Source: Eutreptiella sp. 'Long Island Sound 2002'
Taxonomy: Eukaryota > Euglenozoa > Euglenophyceae > Eutreptiales > Eutreptiaceae
DNA: 64,000 nucleotides
Direction of reading: 5' to 3'
NCBI GenBank assembly: GCA_964036045.1
Contig: OZ038389.1
Span: 40,798,064-40,862,063 of the forward strand
Part shown: positions 21,137-32,555 of the stretch, in pieces
How the letters are laid out: every line of letters starts with the position of its first letter
Numbering within the stretch: the stretch's first letter is position 1
Program-made: the position numbers and the translations under genes
The notes under the pieces: model-generated
Databases searched by the model: none
The model's input: only the letters and a program-made list of their open reading frames with translations
What the model was told of the DNA's origin: nothing

Positions 21137-22408
21137 ATGCGGTTGGGATCCCGTATCGGTAGAGCTGCAGCTCGCCGGAAAATCAGGAACGCCTGTGAAA
21201 CGCTGCCAAAGGGGCGTTCTAAGGCTGGTATGAGAGGTAAACGGAATGCAAACAGCGTCAACAGAACGGAACACGAGCCATACGCATCCTATCCTCTGCC
21301 GCAGCACACCACACACCTCGAAGAGGCCGTCGCTTGGGTTGCCGCTGGGCGGGGATCATTGAGGCAAGCCATGAGGCTGTTCACCGTGGACAAGAAGACC
21401 ATCAAGAAGAACCTGCTCCGCTTCATGAACAGTGAGCGTGTGGTGACGGGACGGCCTGGGCCGCCACCCAGAGTGCAAGACCTTCATATGAGGAAGTGGT
21501 TGGAGCAGCAGCTGCTGAGTTCCTTGACCCCATACAAGCATGACATTGTGGAGGAGGCACGGAGACATGCAGAGGAGCACGGGTTCAAGCTGGGGTCAGG
21601 CAACAAGTGGTGGCGCCTATTCAAAGCACGCAACACGGACGTGGTCAGCCGTACCCCAAGCCTGGTGGAGAGTCAGCGTGCTGACAGTCGCTTGGACGAA
21701 GATCAGTGGCGAGACTTCTTTGCTGAAGCCTCCAAGGCCCTTGCAGAGGTGGACTACGACGGCCGGTACATCGTGAACATGGATGAGACCTCCTTCCATC
21801 AGAACTTCATCACCAGGGCAGCGGCACGCAAGGTGTACAGCATCAGGGGTCGGAGGTCAGTGCCGCGGCGGCAGGGGTATCAGCGGAAGGCTGTGACTGT
21901 CATTGCAGCAGTGGTTGCGAGTGGAGAGGCTCTACCGCCCACCCTGTTGTTTGACACCAAGACTGTGAAGGGAACCCATCTAAGGTACTGCGACCGAGAG
22001 GTTATCCTGAAAGGCACGGGAACTGGGTGGTCCAGTAGTGAGATCTTTGTTGAGTGGGTGGAGCAAGTCCTGGTTCCCAGATTGAGTCCGCTCAGAAATC
22101 CCTACAACAAGATCGTGCTGTTCTTGGACGGTTCAAGGACGCATCTTGGAGTGAGAGGTCTGACTGTGTGCAAGAAGGCCGGTGTGTCCGTTGTCCTCTT
22201 TCCAAGTCACGCTACAGACATAATCCAGCCTCTTGACCGTGCACTGTTTCGTGGAGTCAAGTGCCGGTACCGGCAGCTGCAGGACCAGTTCATCAAGAGC
22301 AACCTTGGGAGGAGCCTGGGTGTCGCCAGATTCGTTTCCTTCGTTGAGCAGGCGTGGTATCAAACGTGCACCGGTGAGAAGGACCGTCACCATGGAAACA
22401 AAGGATGA
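21137..22408 (+). CDS. Pogo/Tigger-like transposase (DDE_1), C-terminus altered
   Basis: 423 residues. Cuts and joins the transposon ends in the nucleus. The N-terminal third has a helix-turn-helix region (AVAWVAAGRGSLRQAMRLF...KKTIKKNL) and a second DNA-binding part (GFKLGSGNKWWRLFKARN) as in CENP-B/Tigger proteins. The DDE domain follows: first Asp in NMDETSF (about residue 216), second in LFLDGSRTH (about 330), third in DIIQPLDRALF (about 368). All three acidic residues are present. The typical ending of the family (AW plus a gFr.tGi.P segment) is replaced after FVEQAWYQTCTGE by a short tail, and C-terminal-like sequence continues in another frame. A small deletion or frame change near 22370-22400 is likely, so the protein may be inactive. 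Confidence 0.85.
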   Translation: MRLGSRIGRAAARRKIRNACETLPKGRSKAGMRGKRNANSVNRTEHEPYASYPLPQHTTHLEEAVAWVAAGRGSLRQAMRLFTVDKKTIKKNLLRFMNSERVVTGRPGPPPRVQDLHMRKWLEQQLLSSLTPYKHDIVEEARRHAEEHGFKLGSGNKWWRLFKARNTDVVSRTPSLVESQRADSRLDEDQWRDFFAEASKALAEVDYDGRYIVNMDETSFHQNFITRAAARKVYSIRGRRSVPRRQGYQRKAVTVIAAVVASGEALPPTLLFDTKTVKGTHLRYCDREVILKGTGTGWSSSEIFVEWVEQVLVPRLSPLRNPYNKIVLFLDGSRTHLGVRGLTVCKKAGVSVVLFPSHATDIIQPLDRALFRGVKCRYRQLQDQFIKSNLGRSLGVARFVSFVEQAWYQTCTGEKDRHHGNKG

Positions 22409-22841
22409 TGCATCGACGCTGCGCCTTGGTGGATGGGTCACGAAGACCAGCTTCCTTGCAGCCGCGCAGGCTGCGCAGCAAGAACGTGATCGGCAAGAGG
22501 AAGCCAAAGCGCGACGCAAAACTTTCAAGCAAGCAAGAAACAGAGGCATGCACGCTCAGGCACGGCAAGCGGAGCCCGTTGCTAAACGCGCACGCACATC
22601 TGCCGAAGCATCCGCTGCACCGCACAGCAATGGCAGGCTGAGACGCCCCCACACGAACGCCTTCGCCGGAGGGTCACGACATGTAAAGCGTGCCCGTCAG
22701 TGTGATGAACGGTCTGAGCGTGCTGCCAAGCGTCAAGTGACGGATAGCGACACGTCCAGCGAAGACGAAGCTAATGCCTCCGCATTCGCGTGCTACGTGA
22801 CGCATGACAGTGGTTCGTCCATGGACATCGACGCAGATTAA
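22384..22841 (+). pseudogene. Transposase C-terminal continuation in another frame
   Basis: The frame ending with TAA at 22839-22841 overlaps the end of the transposase. It is rich in Ala, Arg, Lys and Glu (AQAAQQERDRQEEAKARRK) and ends with an acidic Ser-rich tail, as transposase tails of this group often do. It is most simply the lost C-terminus after a frame change, though a separate protein or a spliced exon cannot be excluded. Confidence 0.45.
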
Positions 22842-23164
22842 AACTGTGGTTCTAATGACATCTCCTTCCCTCATGCCACTGTGCCATGCATGGCATGGCT
22901 AGTAGATTGTGTACAAGACTTGTAGAGTACATGACTTATAGAGTATATATGTCATGGGACACACTGGCCGACTTAGAATGATTGTGCTTTTAGGCACGGT
23001 CATCAAAAGTGCAAAGCCATACACTTTCAGCCAGGTACACACTTATGTCCATAAGCTGTCTCAGTGCTTCAAGTACCTTTACAACAGGTGTATGGAAGCA
23101 TTCAGAAACTGTCACCGTGTTGCTCTGTGCAAGTGTGCTAGGGAGACAGTGCAAAGTTATACAA

Positions 23165-23850
23165 AGCAAAAGATTACCACGGTTTCCCCCTAAAAAAAAA
23201 CCACTCCTTAATTTCCCAAAAAAAAAACACTCCTTAATTTTGAAAAGCATGGGTTTACAAATGGAAATACCTTTTGCAACAAACAAACATTGCAAGGCTT
23301 TAAAAAAACAAACACCTTGCATGGTTCTACAAAATGGGAGACATCCACCTTTAGCAAGAAAAAAAACAGTCCAAAGTTTTGGCAAAAAAATAAACGTTGC
23401 ATGGTTTTCCAAAACAGAAGAGTGCAACCTTTTGCCCGAAAAAACAAACATTGAATGGTTTTACAAAGAAATAAACATTGCATGGTTTTACAAAAAATTA
23501 AAAGTTGTATAGTGTTATGAAATGGGAGAGTGCAACCTGGTACATACAAATAGATTACAAAGTTTTCAACCTAAACAGCCTCTGCATGGCTGTACAAAAC
23601 AGGGCACATCAACCTTTTGCAACAGAAAGAAATAGTACACGGTTGTAATAAAACAAATAAACATTGCATGCTTTTACAAAACACAAGTCATAAACTTTTG
23701 GTACGGAGAAAACACATCACGGGGTTTTGAGAGACATAACCCTCTGCATGGTTTCACAAAAAGAAAAGAGAAAAACCTTTTACGAGAAACACAAACATTA
23801 CAGGGTTTGTAAAGGAAAACAGGTAACACAAGCTTTTTATGGTTTGTAGT
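23165..23850. repeat. Degenerate short tandem repeats inside the DNA transposon
   Basis: Variants of CATTGCATGGTTTTACAAAA recur every 30-60 bp, mixed with A-runs. The region between the transposase and the right end of the transposon holds no gene. Confidence 0.65.
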
Positions 23851-23984
23851 GTTTTAGGGTGTGCCCTGTTTATCCCCGGGAGTGTCCTTTTTATCCCCAG
23901 GGGGTGTCTTATTCATCCCCACCCTGCCCTGATAATCCCCAGGGTGGGGCTGAACTGGTCACCGGGGATGAACTGGTCCCTTTA

Positions 23985-24191
23985 CCTTATTCACGAGCGC
24001 TTTTCGAACTTTGCTACGCGTGGTGATATTCAATTGATGAATGTTCAACTTGAAGAAATGCAAAATATTTTCGCTTCTTCTTTGCAAATGGCGAAAAATA
24101 CCATGCACACAATAGAGAGCACTTTGGCATCCCATTCTTATGCATTTGATTCGTTTCGTTCCGATTATATATCGCATGAATCCGTGCCCGG
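23985..24191 (+). pseudogene. Element O gag, second fragment
   Basis: This short piece of O between the DNA transposon and chromovirus A encodes coiled-coil-type sequence (QLMNVQLEEMQNIF; NTMHTIESTLASHSY). It ends in SVPG and joins in frame to GGSIMNF at 39265 if chromovirus A and one copy of its target duplication are removed, which proves that both pieces were one gene. Confidence 0.8.
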
Positions 24192-24535
24192 TGAAACCAG
24201 ACCGGGTGGTCAGGAGCAGAGGTCGCAGTGGCATGGGCAGCAACATTGCTTGGCATAGAAGACATAACGATAGTGTTGACTGAATAGTATCCTGCAAACA
24301 GATATGGTACACATAGCCAATGAAATACCTGATATGCACATATGAGAAATCCACCCTATCATCCACTAATTCATATATCTACTAAACATCCATGATTGCC
24401 TTATCTATCCCACATCCTATGTTCCTAACAAGGAAATGGAATATGATATACCCTATCCCACATATATCCCATATATAGGGCCAAATAATGCTCCCTTAGG
24501 GGTAAAATGCCAGGGTAGGGTTGTGACCTGCTTCA
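24192..24535 (-). repeat. 3' LTR of copy A
   Basis: 344 bp, TG...CA ends. In plus orientation it starts TGAAACCAG and ends GACCTGCTTCA. It differs from the LTRs of copy B at about five diagnostic bases but matches its own partner. Confidence 0.93.
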
Positions 24536-27500
24536 CCCCCCCACTTAAAACGACTGCCACGGGCAGGAAGTACATGCCCAAGAGGAACGTAGCAGTCACA
24601 AACAGCAGCAAATCACAGGTTAGCAGATTGCCTCCCATGGGGAATCGAACCTACGCAGGCAATCTCGGAGCCGGCCGCACGACCGCTGAAGTAGTTCCGA
24701 TCGGTGGGAATCGAACCACCGCCGGAATACACAAATTGACGAACGGGATCCCGCAGGTCCCGCAATAAGTAGTAGGCGAAATCGCGAGCTGTTGCGCGTA
24801 GAGTCTGGTCCCTGCGTGTCGCATGAGGCATGTGTGGTCCAGCAGGTAAGGGCAGGTAGTTTTTCAAAGAATTAAAACTAAAGGCAAAGTGAAATCACAC
24901 TTTTAAACAAAACTGAAGGTAATGGTACATGCGAAGCGGCGCGACGCGACAGTGCCAAATTTTTACTTTTGACAAAGAAAAGCCAGCAACAGGGACAGGA
25001 GACACTGACAGCAACTTAGGACTGTGCCTGCAGCAGGGAGCACGTGGGGAAACAAAAGTAGAGGTCAGGGATGCATGACTGACTTGTGCTCGCCACTGTC
25101 TTGTGCATGCTTAGGCCACTTAACAAACACGGCCACGATGGCCCACCGTGCGCGCGGTAGCTCACTAATTAGAGGAAAGAGGTCACGATGGCCTCAGGGT
25201 AAATGATCGACGATCATTTAGGCACAAACCAAAACACGGGTACGATGCCCACACCTTGCACCCACGTGCTTTAGATCGTTTATGAGGGCTTGATGTGCTT
25301 GATGTTCTTGATGTGCTTGCCCGTAACGCTTGTAGTAATGAGTGAGCTCTTGCTTGTAAGATGTAAACTTGCTTGCTCACTTGCTTGTAAACGTCCAGAC
25401 AAGGCCTAGCCAAAGGCCCACTTGTCAAACTGACCCGACACACAACAAAAATGAAACGAAGGCCGGTGTGCCTTGTGTGTGGATTGCCGGAAACCAGCCA
25501 CGGCTGTGGCTAAATGCTACGGGCACAGCTCAGCCAAGGGCCGTGTCCGTGTGGATGCTTAATTTAGCATGTGTGTCACACGTGATGCACCACGTAGAGG
25601 GTAAAGGAGGAGGTACGGAGATGGGATGAGGGTGTGAGTAGACACACTTAAATAGACAAACCTCATAACCATGTAATAATAACCTGACCTCACTGCTAAC
25701 CCCTCACCTAGGAGCCATACTACGTATATATATCATATATACACATAATAGAGCGATGCACACCGACAAACACAAGACACACTTGTGCGCGCACACCCAT
25801 TGGCAGGGCCCGGGGGCACACACTCGCCCGGAGGGCATCACAGAGTGTGGGTCTCGCGGTGGCGGCCTTGGGGCACGTGATGGTGGCACTCCACACATAT
25901 GGCACGTGCAAGAGCTTCCACAAACTACTCACGTACACACAACAAACAGTAAGCATATCCACAATAGAACACGTGTATAGATACGCCACCTTGTTGCTTG
26001 GTGTTCGTGTGTGTCTTGGGGGCGTGCGTATAAACACTTAGGTTAGCTTGCGTGTTACCTTTGTCGGTGGGTGTGCCACCGGCGGGCCGTAGCGCAGGGG
26101 GTCACCTCCAGGTTGCAAATTGGGGAGGTCGCCCGTACGGTCCCGCTGGTGTATCAGCCCACCCTGCTCCCCGGGGGCACGATGACACGCCCCGAAGGAG
26201 TTTTACTCCCCCAACCCCTCTACACCGTGTATGACGGATTCATGTTTACACCTCCGTGTGTAAACTTGGGCCGGTGTACACGGCTACAAAACCCCAAAGG
26301 TAGGCGTCAACCTAGGTCTTGCTTGTTCGGGGGGCGGGTGATAACCAACGTAATAGGCAACCATATAATCCCGTAACTAAATTAATGGCATGCGCACACA
26401 CACGCTACCATTGGCCACGGGCACACCCGGTTTTGGTGTGTCTCGGACAGAGAGACTCGTGTGTGTTGTGGAAATCCAAGTCCACGCACGGGTCTCTATA
26501 AAGAAAAATGCCACGCCCATATCCCAACCCGTTTGGTTGGGTGTTGGGATAGAGGACCCCTCGGGTGTTGTGGAAATCCAAGTCCACTCGTGGGGAACTC
26601 TAGAGAAAACATTAATATACATATTCTCTCATAAACATATGCATGTGCACACTCGCCCTTTTCATCATATTGTTTGTTCCCTCTCGTTGCAGGCAGGAAT
26701 TCCCCCGCGAAATTCATCAAGGACATGAAGAGCACACCCAGCCAGCATGCGGCCCCATGCAATGGCAATGGAGGGTACCCACTCCCAACCCGGGCACGCA
26801 TAGCGACCGGGGACGAATACCCAGGCGGCGGAGACGGCCCAAATCCGCAACGCCACTCTCTGCCTTTGAAGACCCCACCCACTCATAGAGTGACGGGGCA
26901 AAGGCACCCATTGCAATTCATATTAGAATACTCGTATTGTAGAGGACGACCCCTCCCTCTAGGCTTAAGTCCTCGCCGTATGTAGTGGCAATTTTGCACG
27001 CCACGAAATTTTTTCCACGTAATGTGAGCCACACGAGTACTTCGTACCTTGTATACCTACCCTCGTGTGGACACGGGCAAATCGGTGGAAAACCATCACG
27101 CCCAACACAAAAAGGGAAAATGGGTTGTACCCGCCAACCCAACGAAGTTTTCAAGCCTTCGCCATTTTGAGCAAATGATTTAGCTCGTTGGCTTGGGTCA
27201 CGGGTCAGGGACGGTCTTGGGGTCGTGGTTTCGGTACGGGGCGGCACTCCGAAACCTTGCAAACACCACCATGCGCACAACCCGGCAGAGTCTTCGGGAA
27301 GTGCTTGCCACGTTGTTAGCACCCTTGACAGGGGGCGTCATCGTGGGCAGGACTGACGGCAGTAGTCCTGGTGGTGGTAGGAGTGCTCCAGTAAGACCAA
27401 AGGATAGGGGTTTGAATGGCATTAAGACCCCCGAAAGAACACGTCCCACTTCCGCCCCAGGCTATATGCCACGCCACCCCACCCCAAGGACTCTCAAGCC

Positions 27501-27695
27501 TTTAGCGGTGAGAGAGGTAGACGGTGGGGTAAACCTGCGGTACCCACCGCCCTGCTCCGGTGGGGATTTTTGTAACCGAGGAGCGCGCCGTGCATGCACA
27601 TCTTCTTTCCTGTCTCCCACCGCTTCTCGCTCTCTCCTCCCTTCCCCAAACAATAATATATCCATATTGGTTAGGGTTTTCTTTTCGTGGCACGC
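24536..27695 (-). other. Long 3' untranslated region of copy A
   Basis: There are 3.16 kb between the pol stop and the 3' LTR, with no convincing gene on either strand. A purine tract (AAGTGGGGGGG, complement of 24536-24546) abuts the LTR and serves as plus-strand primer. Near 24645-24720 the minus strand has two box B-like GGTTCGATTCCC sequences of a degenerate tRNA-like segment. The same region occurs in copy B, so it belongs to the element. It contains no recognisable env-like gene. Confidence 0.7.
24645..24722 (-). other. tRNA-like segment with two B boxes (copy A)
   Basis: GGTTCGATTCCC appears twice on the minus strand, and between the two copies TTCAGCGGTCGTGCGG resembles a D-arm/box A. 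Stems do not pair well enough for a tRNA gene. The copy in B (near 44985-45065) lacks about 16 bp at one end. Confidence 0.35.
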
Positions 27696-30388
27696 TCATG
27701 AGAGCGGTCCACCAAGGTGGGCAAGGATGTCAACGGTTTGGGTGAGATTCTGTTTCTGCAAGTAATCTCTCCAAACTTTGTTGTAGGATGGTAAGAAGGT
27801 TTCAACGGGTTCCTCGGTATCCCAATCTTTGGTATAACCCTCCCACCGCACCTTGAAGAGAAGTCTCTTGCGGTAAGTACGGTGACTTAATATTTTCTTG
27901 ACATTATAGGTGTCCTCCTCAAACTGGGAGGGCACCCTAGCAACCTCCTCCGTGTAATTTAGAGGCACGGGGGAGCGAGGGGAGTTGACCGTTTTCATTA
28001 AACAATCAACGTGGACGTCAACTAACCTCCGTTGGTCCACTTGAATAACATAGAGGTCGTGCGCCTTCTTGGCCACAACCTCATAGGGCCCATCCCAATA
28101 GGGACAAGTCTTATCGCCAAGATTTTTGCGTTGGCGACGGACCCATACGCGGTCCCCTTTTGAGAAATTGGGGGACATCCTCCTACTCTTATTATACTTA
28201 CGAGCCATTGTCTCTTGCACTTGAATCATAGCCCTCCGTGCAAGAGCAATAAGCTCCTCACGCCGTTGGAAGTAGTGAGCGGCGTCTTGGGCCACCCCCT
28301 TAGGCTCAGCAAGAGGAGGCCCCTTAGTACGGTTGTGTTTACCAAACACAATCTCGTTAGGTGTATAACCTGAAGGACCTGTAGTCTCATGCCACGCTCG
28401 TACAACGGCGGGCAAAACCTCTACCCAATTAGTTTTCTTTCTCTTCAAGGTAATGGCTTTAGCAACGGCACGCCTTAGCTGCTTGCCAGTATTTTCGGCC
28501 TTGCCATTACCTTGGTGCCTACCCGCGAGACACATAGTCGAGCGGGCACCAATCTTAGAACAAAGGGTTTGGAAATATTGGCTCACAAATTGTGGCCCAC
28601 GGTCGGAGCATATTTCACGAGGGGCTCCGAACCTATCCACCCAGCGCTCCATTACCAAATGGGCCGCTCTTCTCCCCGTTAGCCCTTCATCCTTGTCTTC
28701 ATGACGGGGTTTAGGAATAGGGATCGCGATGAGGTAGCCGGAAAGCCGGCATACACATAGGAGCATTCGGTCATACACCTCTCCATCGTGGGAGGTGGAA
28801 GGGTAGTGAAACACATCAAGCGCTATGGAGTCCATGGGCTCCATAGGTATAGGCATAGGGGTCATGTACCCTTGCTTGCGCTTGGTGTCATGCGTGTGAA
28901 TGGCACATGAGGGACACGTTTGACATTGCAGTTCCACTGCTTTGTACAACCCCTCACCTTCCACGCCATGGTTAATTTCCTTCCAGTGTTTTTCCACACT
29001 GGAGGTAGTTAAGTGAAATGCATCATGGTATTCGGCTACCAAACGATGCACTAGCGGCGTAGGAACACACCACCGTCCATTACGGACGAGCTTGTTATCC
29101 ACCAACCTCACTCCATCTTGGAAGATCCCATTCAAGGCATCTTGCCACATTTGTTTGTAGCGTTGACAATTTGGGTAGTGTTTAGCCCAATTTATCTCAA
29201 AAACATTGGGAGCATCCTCCCCATGTATAGGAGTTGCTTTCTTGTGGGACTTCCAAGATTTTTTTATCTTGACAATTCGCTCCAGTCTCCGAAGCTTTCT
29301 CTTTTGCTTCGTCCCCCCCCCCACTGGAGGCGAAGCCAGAGGGGGTGGATCACACGCGGGTGCCCCTTGAGCCCGAGGCGCCGCTTTAGACCTAGTAACA
29401 ACGGGCGCCACAACCGCCCTAAATACAAGGGGGCGGGCGAGAAGTTCCTCCTTCTCGGCCGCCATCATGTCCCGCACATCCCCGGCCGCTTGGGCCGTCC
29501 CATGTATGGGGACATCACCCAACGCCGGGTTAGCAGGGTAAGCCCAACGGGACAAGAAATCACCCACGGGGTTCACTGGCCCCGGAGTGTAAACCACATG
29601 GAGGTCGAATTTAGAGAACAATTCATGCCAACGTGCTTGGCGTGGAGAGGGACCCCCCACGGTTTTGAGGTCCTCCGTAGCCCAATTTTCAAGGCTACGG
29701 TGGTCCGTACGGACCTCCACGCGCTTGTTCCCCACCCAACCATGCCATTTTAAAAGCGCCGCCACTATGGCGTAGCACTCTTTCTCCCGAGGGCTCCAAT
29801 TCAACTGGCTGCCTGACAATTTGCGGGAGAAAAAGGCAAGGGGGCGTAGGGCACCATCGGGACCTTCCTGCTGTAGGGCCGCCCCCACCGCCCAATTACT
29901 AGCGTCCGGGGTGAGGACAAAGTCCTTATCCCAATCGGCTAGTTGGAGGGGAACAATATCCGTAATAGCACGCTTGAGCTTCAAAAAGGCCTCGTTAGCC
30001 GAAGCATTCCATGTTAGGCCTATCTTTTTGCCATTCTTATGCTTAGGCAAATCCTTCAACATATTAATCAAAGGGGTAGCTATGGAGGCGTAGTGTTGGA
30101 CATAGCCCGAATAATAGTTGGCGAGCCCCAAGAACCCCCGGAGCTCCCGAACATTATCCGGTTTGTCCCAACGCTCAAGCGCCAACATTTTCCCTGGCGC
30201 CGGCCGACGTGTGCCATTTTCCAACACATGGCCACAAAACTCAACCGAACGAACAAAGAAATCGGTTTTGCTAACCGAAGCAAAACTCCTCTTTTCGTAG
30301 CCTATCCAACACGGCACGCACGTCGCGGTCGTGGTTAGCCAATAGCTCCTCCTCCGTCGCACCGGAGGAACCAATAATAATATCATCA
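27696..30388 (-). pseudogene. Copy A pol, C-terminal half (RT end, RNase H, integrase, chromodomain)
   Basis: Carries the part of pol after the RT active site: RT thumb, RNase H (TPDASNWAVGAA), the HHCC zinc region of integrase, the DDE catalytic core (ALDVFHYP, CSDRGPQF, GKAENTG) and a C-terminal chromodomain (YNVKKILSH...LLFKVRWEGYTKDWDTEEP). A 2-nt deletion near 30283 relative to copy B shifts the frame, and the piece is cut off from its front half by the insertion at 30389. It cannot make a working Pol. Confidence 0.9.
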
Positions 30389-32555
30389 TTTCCGCTTGCC
30401 CCCCCTCCCCCCCCCAAAACGGTGCCGAAAATGGGTCTTTTCACCTCGTGAGCCCGGTAGGGCACTTCAGGTACCCACCCCCCCTAATTTGGGGATGCTG
30501 AATTCAATTATGAGGCTAATTCTCATCAACCAGGCGCTGGGACATCCCAAAATGCGTTTTTAAGGGTCCGGACTGACAGAATTTCCGTTCATCCACCCCC
30601 CCCCCCCCAAACGGTGCCGAAAATGGGTTCTTTCACCCCGTGAGCCCGGGAGGGCACTTCAGGCACCCACCCCCCCTAATTTAGGGTTGCTGAGTTCAAT
30701 TTTCAGCCTAATTCTCATCAACCAAGCGCTGGGACATCCCAAAATGCATTTTTCCGGGTCCAGACCGACAGAATTTCCGTTTATCCACCCCCCCCCCAAA
30801 CGGTGCTGAAAATGGGTTCTTTCACCACGTGAGCCCGGGAGGGCACTTTAGGTACCCATCCCCCCTAATTTGAGGGTGCTGAATTCAATTATGAGCCTAA
30901 TTCTCATAAACAAAGCGCTGGGACATCCCAAAATGCGTTTTTCAGGGTCCAGACCGACAGAATTTCCGTTTATCCACCCCTACCCCAAACGGTGCTGAAA
31001 ATGGGTTTTTTCACCTCGTGAGCCCGGGAGGGCACTTTAGGTACCCATCCCCCCTAATTTGAGGGTGCTGAATTCAATTATGAGCCTAATTCTCATCAAC
31101 AAAGCGCTGGGACATCCCAAAATGCATTTTTCCGGGTCCAGACCGACAGAATTTCCGTTTATCCACCCCCCCCCCCAAACGGTGCTGAAAATGGGTTCTT
31201 TCACCACGTGAGCCCGGGAGGGCACTTTAGGTACCCATCCCCCCTAATTTGAGGGTGCTGAATTCAATTATGAGCCTAATTCTCATCAACAAAGCGCTGG
31301 GACATCCCAAAATGCGTTTTTCAGGGTCCAGACCGACAGAATTTCCGTTTATCCACCCCTACCCCAAACGGTGCTGAAAATGGGTTTTTTCACCTCGTGA
31401 GCCCGGCAGGGCACTTCAGGTGCCCACCCCCCCTAATTTGGGGGTGCTGAATTCAATTATGAAACTCATTCTCATCAACCAAGCGCTGGGACATCCCAAA
31501 ACGCATTTTTCAGGGTCCAGACCGACAGAATTTCCGTTTATCCACCCCCTCTCCAAAACGGTGCCAAAAATGGGTTCTTTCATCTCGTGAGCCCGGCAGG
31601 GCACTTCAGGTACCCATCCCCCCTAATTTGGGGGTGCTGAGTCCAATTATCAGCCTAGTTCTCATCAACCAAGCGCTGGGACATCCCAAAATGCGTTTTT
31701 CAGGGTCCAGACCGACAGAATTTCCGTTTCTCCACGCCCCCCCCCCCCCAAACGGTGCCGACAATTGGTTTTTTCACCTCGTGAGCCCGGGAGGGCACTT
31801 TAGGTACCCACCCCCCCTAATTTGGGGGTGCTGAATTTAATTGTGAGGCTCATTATCAACCAAGCGCTGGGACATCCTAAAATGCGTTTTTCAGGGTCCA
31901 GACCGACAGAATTTCCGTTTATCCACCTTCCTCAAACGGTGCCAAAAATGGGTTTTTTCATCTCATGAGCCCGGCAGGGCACTTCAGGTATCCACCCCCC
32001 CTAATTCGGGGGTGCTGAATTCAATTATCAGCTCAATTCTCATCAACCAAGCGCTGGGACATCCCAAAATGCGTTTCTTCAGGGTCCAGACCGACAGAAT
32101 TTCCGCTTATCCCCCCCCTTTTCACCTCGGAACTCCCGACAATTAAGACGCTATAGGCAGCGCCTTGACATCTCCCTCACATCATTCTCTCAAGTCTTTT
32201 ACTTCGTCTGTGGCGCCTACGGCGCCCCTCCGGTTCCATGCATCGCTCCCTGTGTCCGCACCCTTAACGCTCCTATGTGCCTCCCTCCGTATGCCATACG
32301 TATTCGGTGCATGCAATACAAGCTGCGCGGCTCTGAAGTCGTGCTGCCCTTCAATTACTCATTCCTACACCTGCCAGCGGGTCCCCAATGCCCCTCAGTT
32401 ACCGCCGCCGCTCCGACATGACACCGCTGGGCGCCTTTGGGGCCCGTGGGTTATGCGAGTCCATGACTTTGTACATTAGCTTCTGGCTTTGTATGATAGT
32501 ATCACTGGCTCCGCACTGAGAAATTTGTGACGTCTTAAAAATAATAATATCATCA
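30373..32555. mobile_element. 2.15-kb satellite-bearing insertion in copy A with 16-bp target duplication
   Basis: The insertion 30389-32539 is flanked by AATAATAATATCATCA at 30373-30388 and 32540-32555; copy B has this site once. The first 1.7 kb is about nine copies of a roughly 190-bp unit; the last 0.42 kb is unique and ends TTAAA. It has no gene, no LTRs and no inverted ends. A 16-bp duplication is typical of target-primed retroposition (LINE or SINE-like), but no reverse transcriptase or clear poly-A is present. The class is unknown. Confidence 0.85.
30389..32115. repeat. About 190-bp tandem array, about 9 copies
   Basis: The phrase ACGGTGC recurs near 30419, 30611, 30800, 30988, 31179, 31370, 31559, 31752 and 31936. 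Each unit contains GCGCTGGGACATCC and a C-run of variable length. It has the same design as the array in the 8374-13628 element (about 190 bp, homopolymer at the junction), but the sequences do not look related. Confidence 0.92.

Larger units (their letters stand above)
20849..23984 (+). mobile_element. Pogo/Tigger-like DNA transposon (20851-23982) with flanking TA
   Basis: A 3,132-bp element with inverted ends AAGGGACCAGTT and AACTGGTCCCTT, flanked by TA at 20849-20850 and 23983-23984. A second AACTGGTC lies just inside the right end. It carries a DDE transposase gene and sits inside the gag of element O. The TA duplication, the CENP-B-like helix-turn-helix and the DDE_1-type catalytic domain all point to the pogo/Tigger group. 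Confidence 0.88.

Noticed and set aside
24645-24722. Functional tRNA gene
   Set aside because: Acceptor and anticodon stems do not pair; only the B boxes are convincing.
24536-27695. Possible env-like gene between pol and the 3' LTR of A/B
   Set aside because: No minus-strand frame of adequate length with a signal peptide and membrane anchor was seen.
27193-27765. 190-codon plus-strand frame near the end of pol, repeated at 47546-48118
   Set aside because: It overlaps the pol end, resembles nothing known, and its conservation is explained by the recent common origin of A and B.
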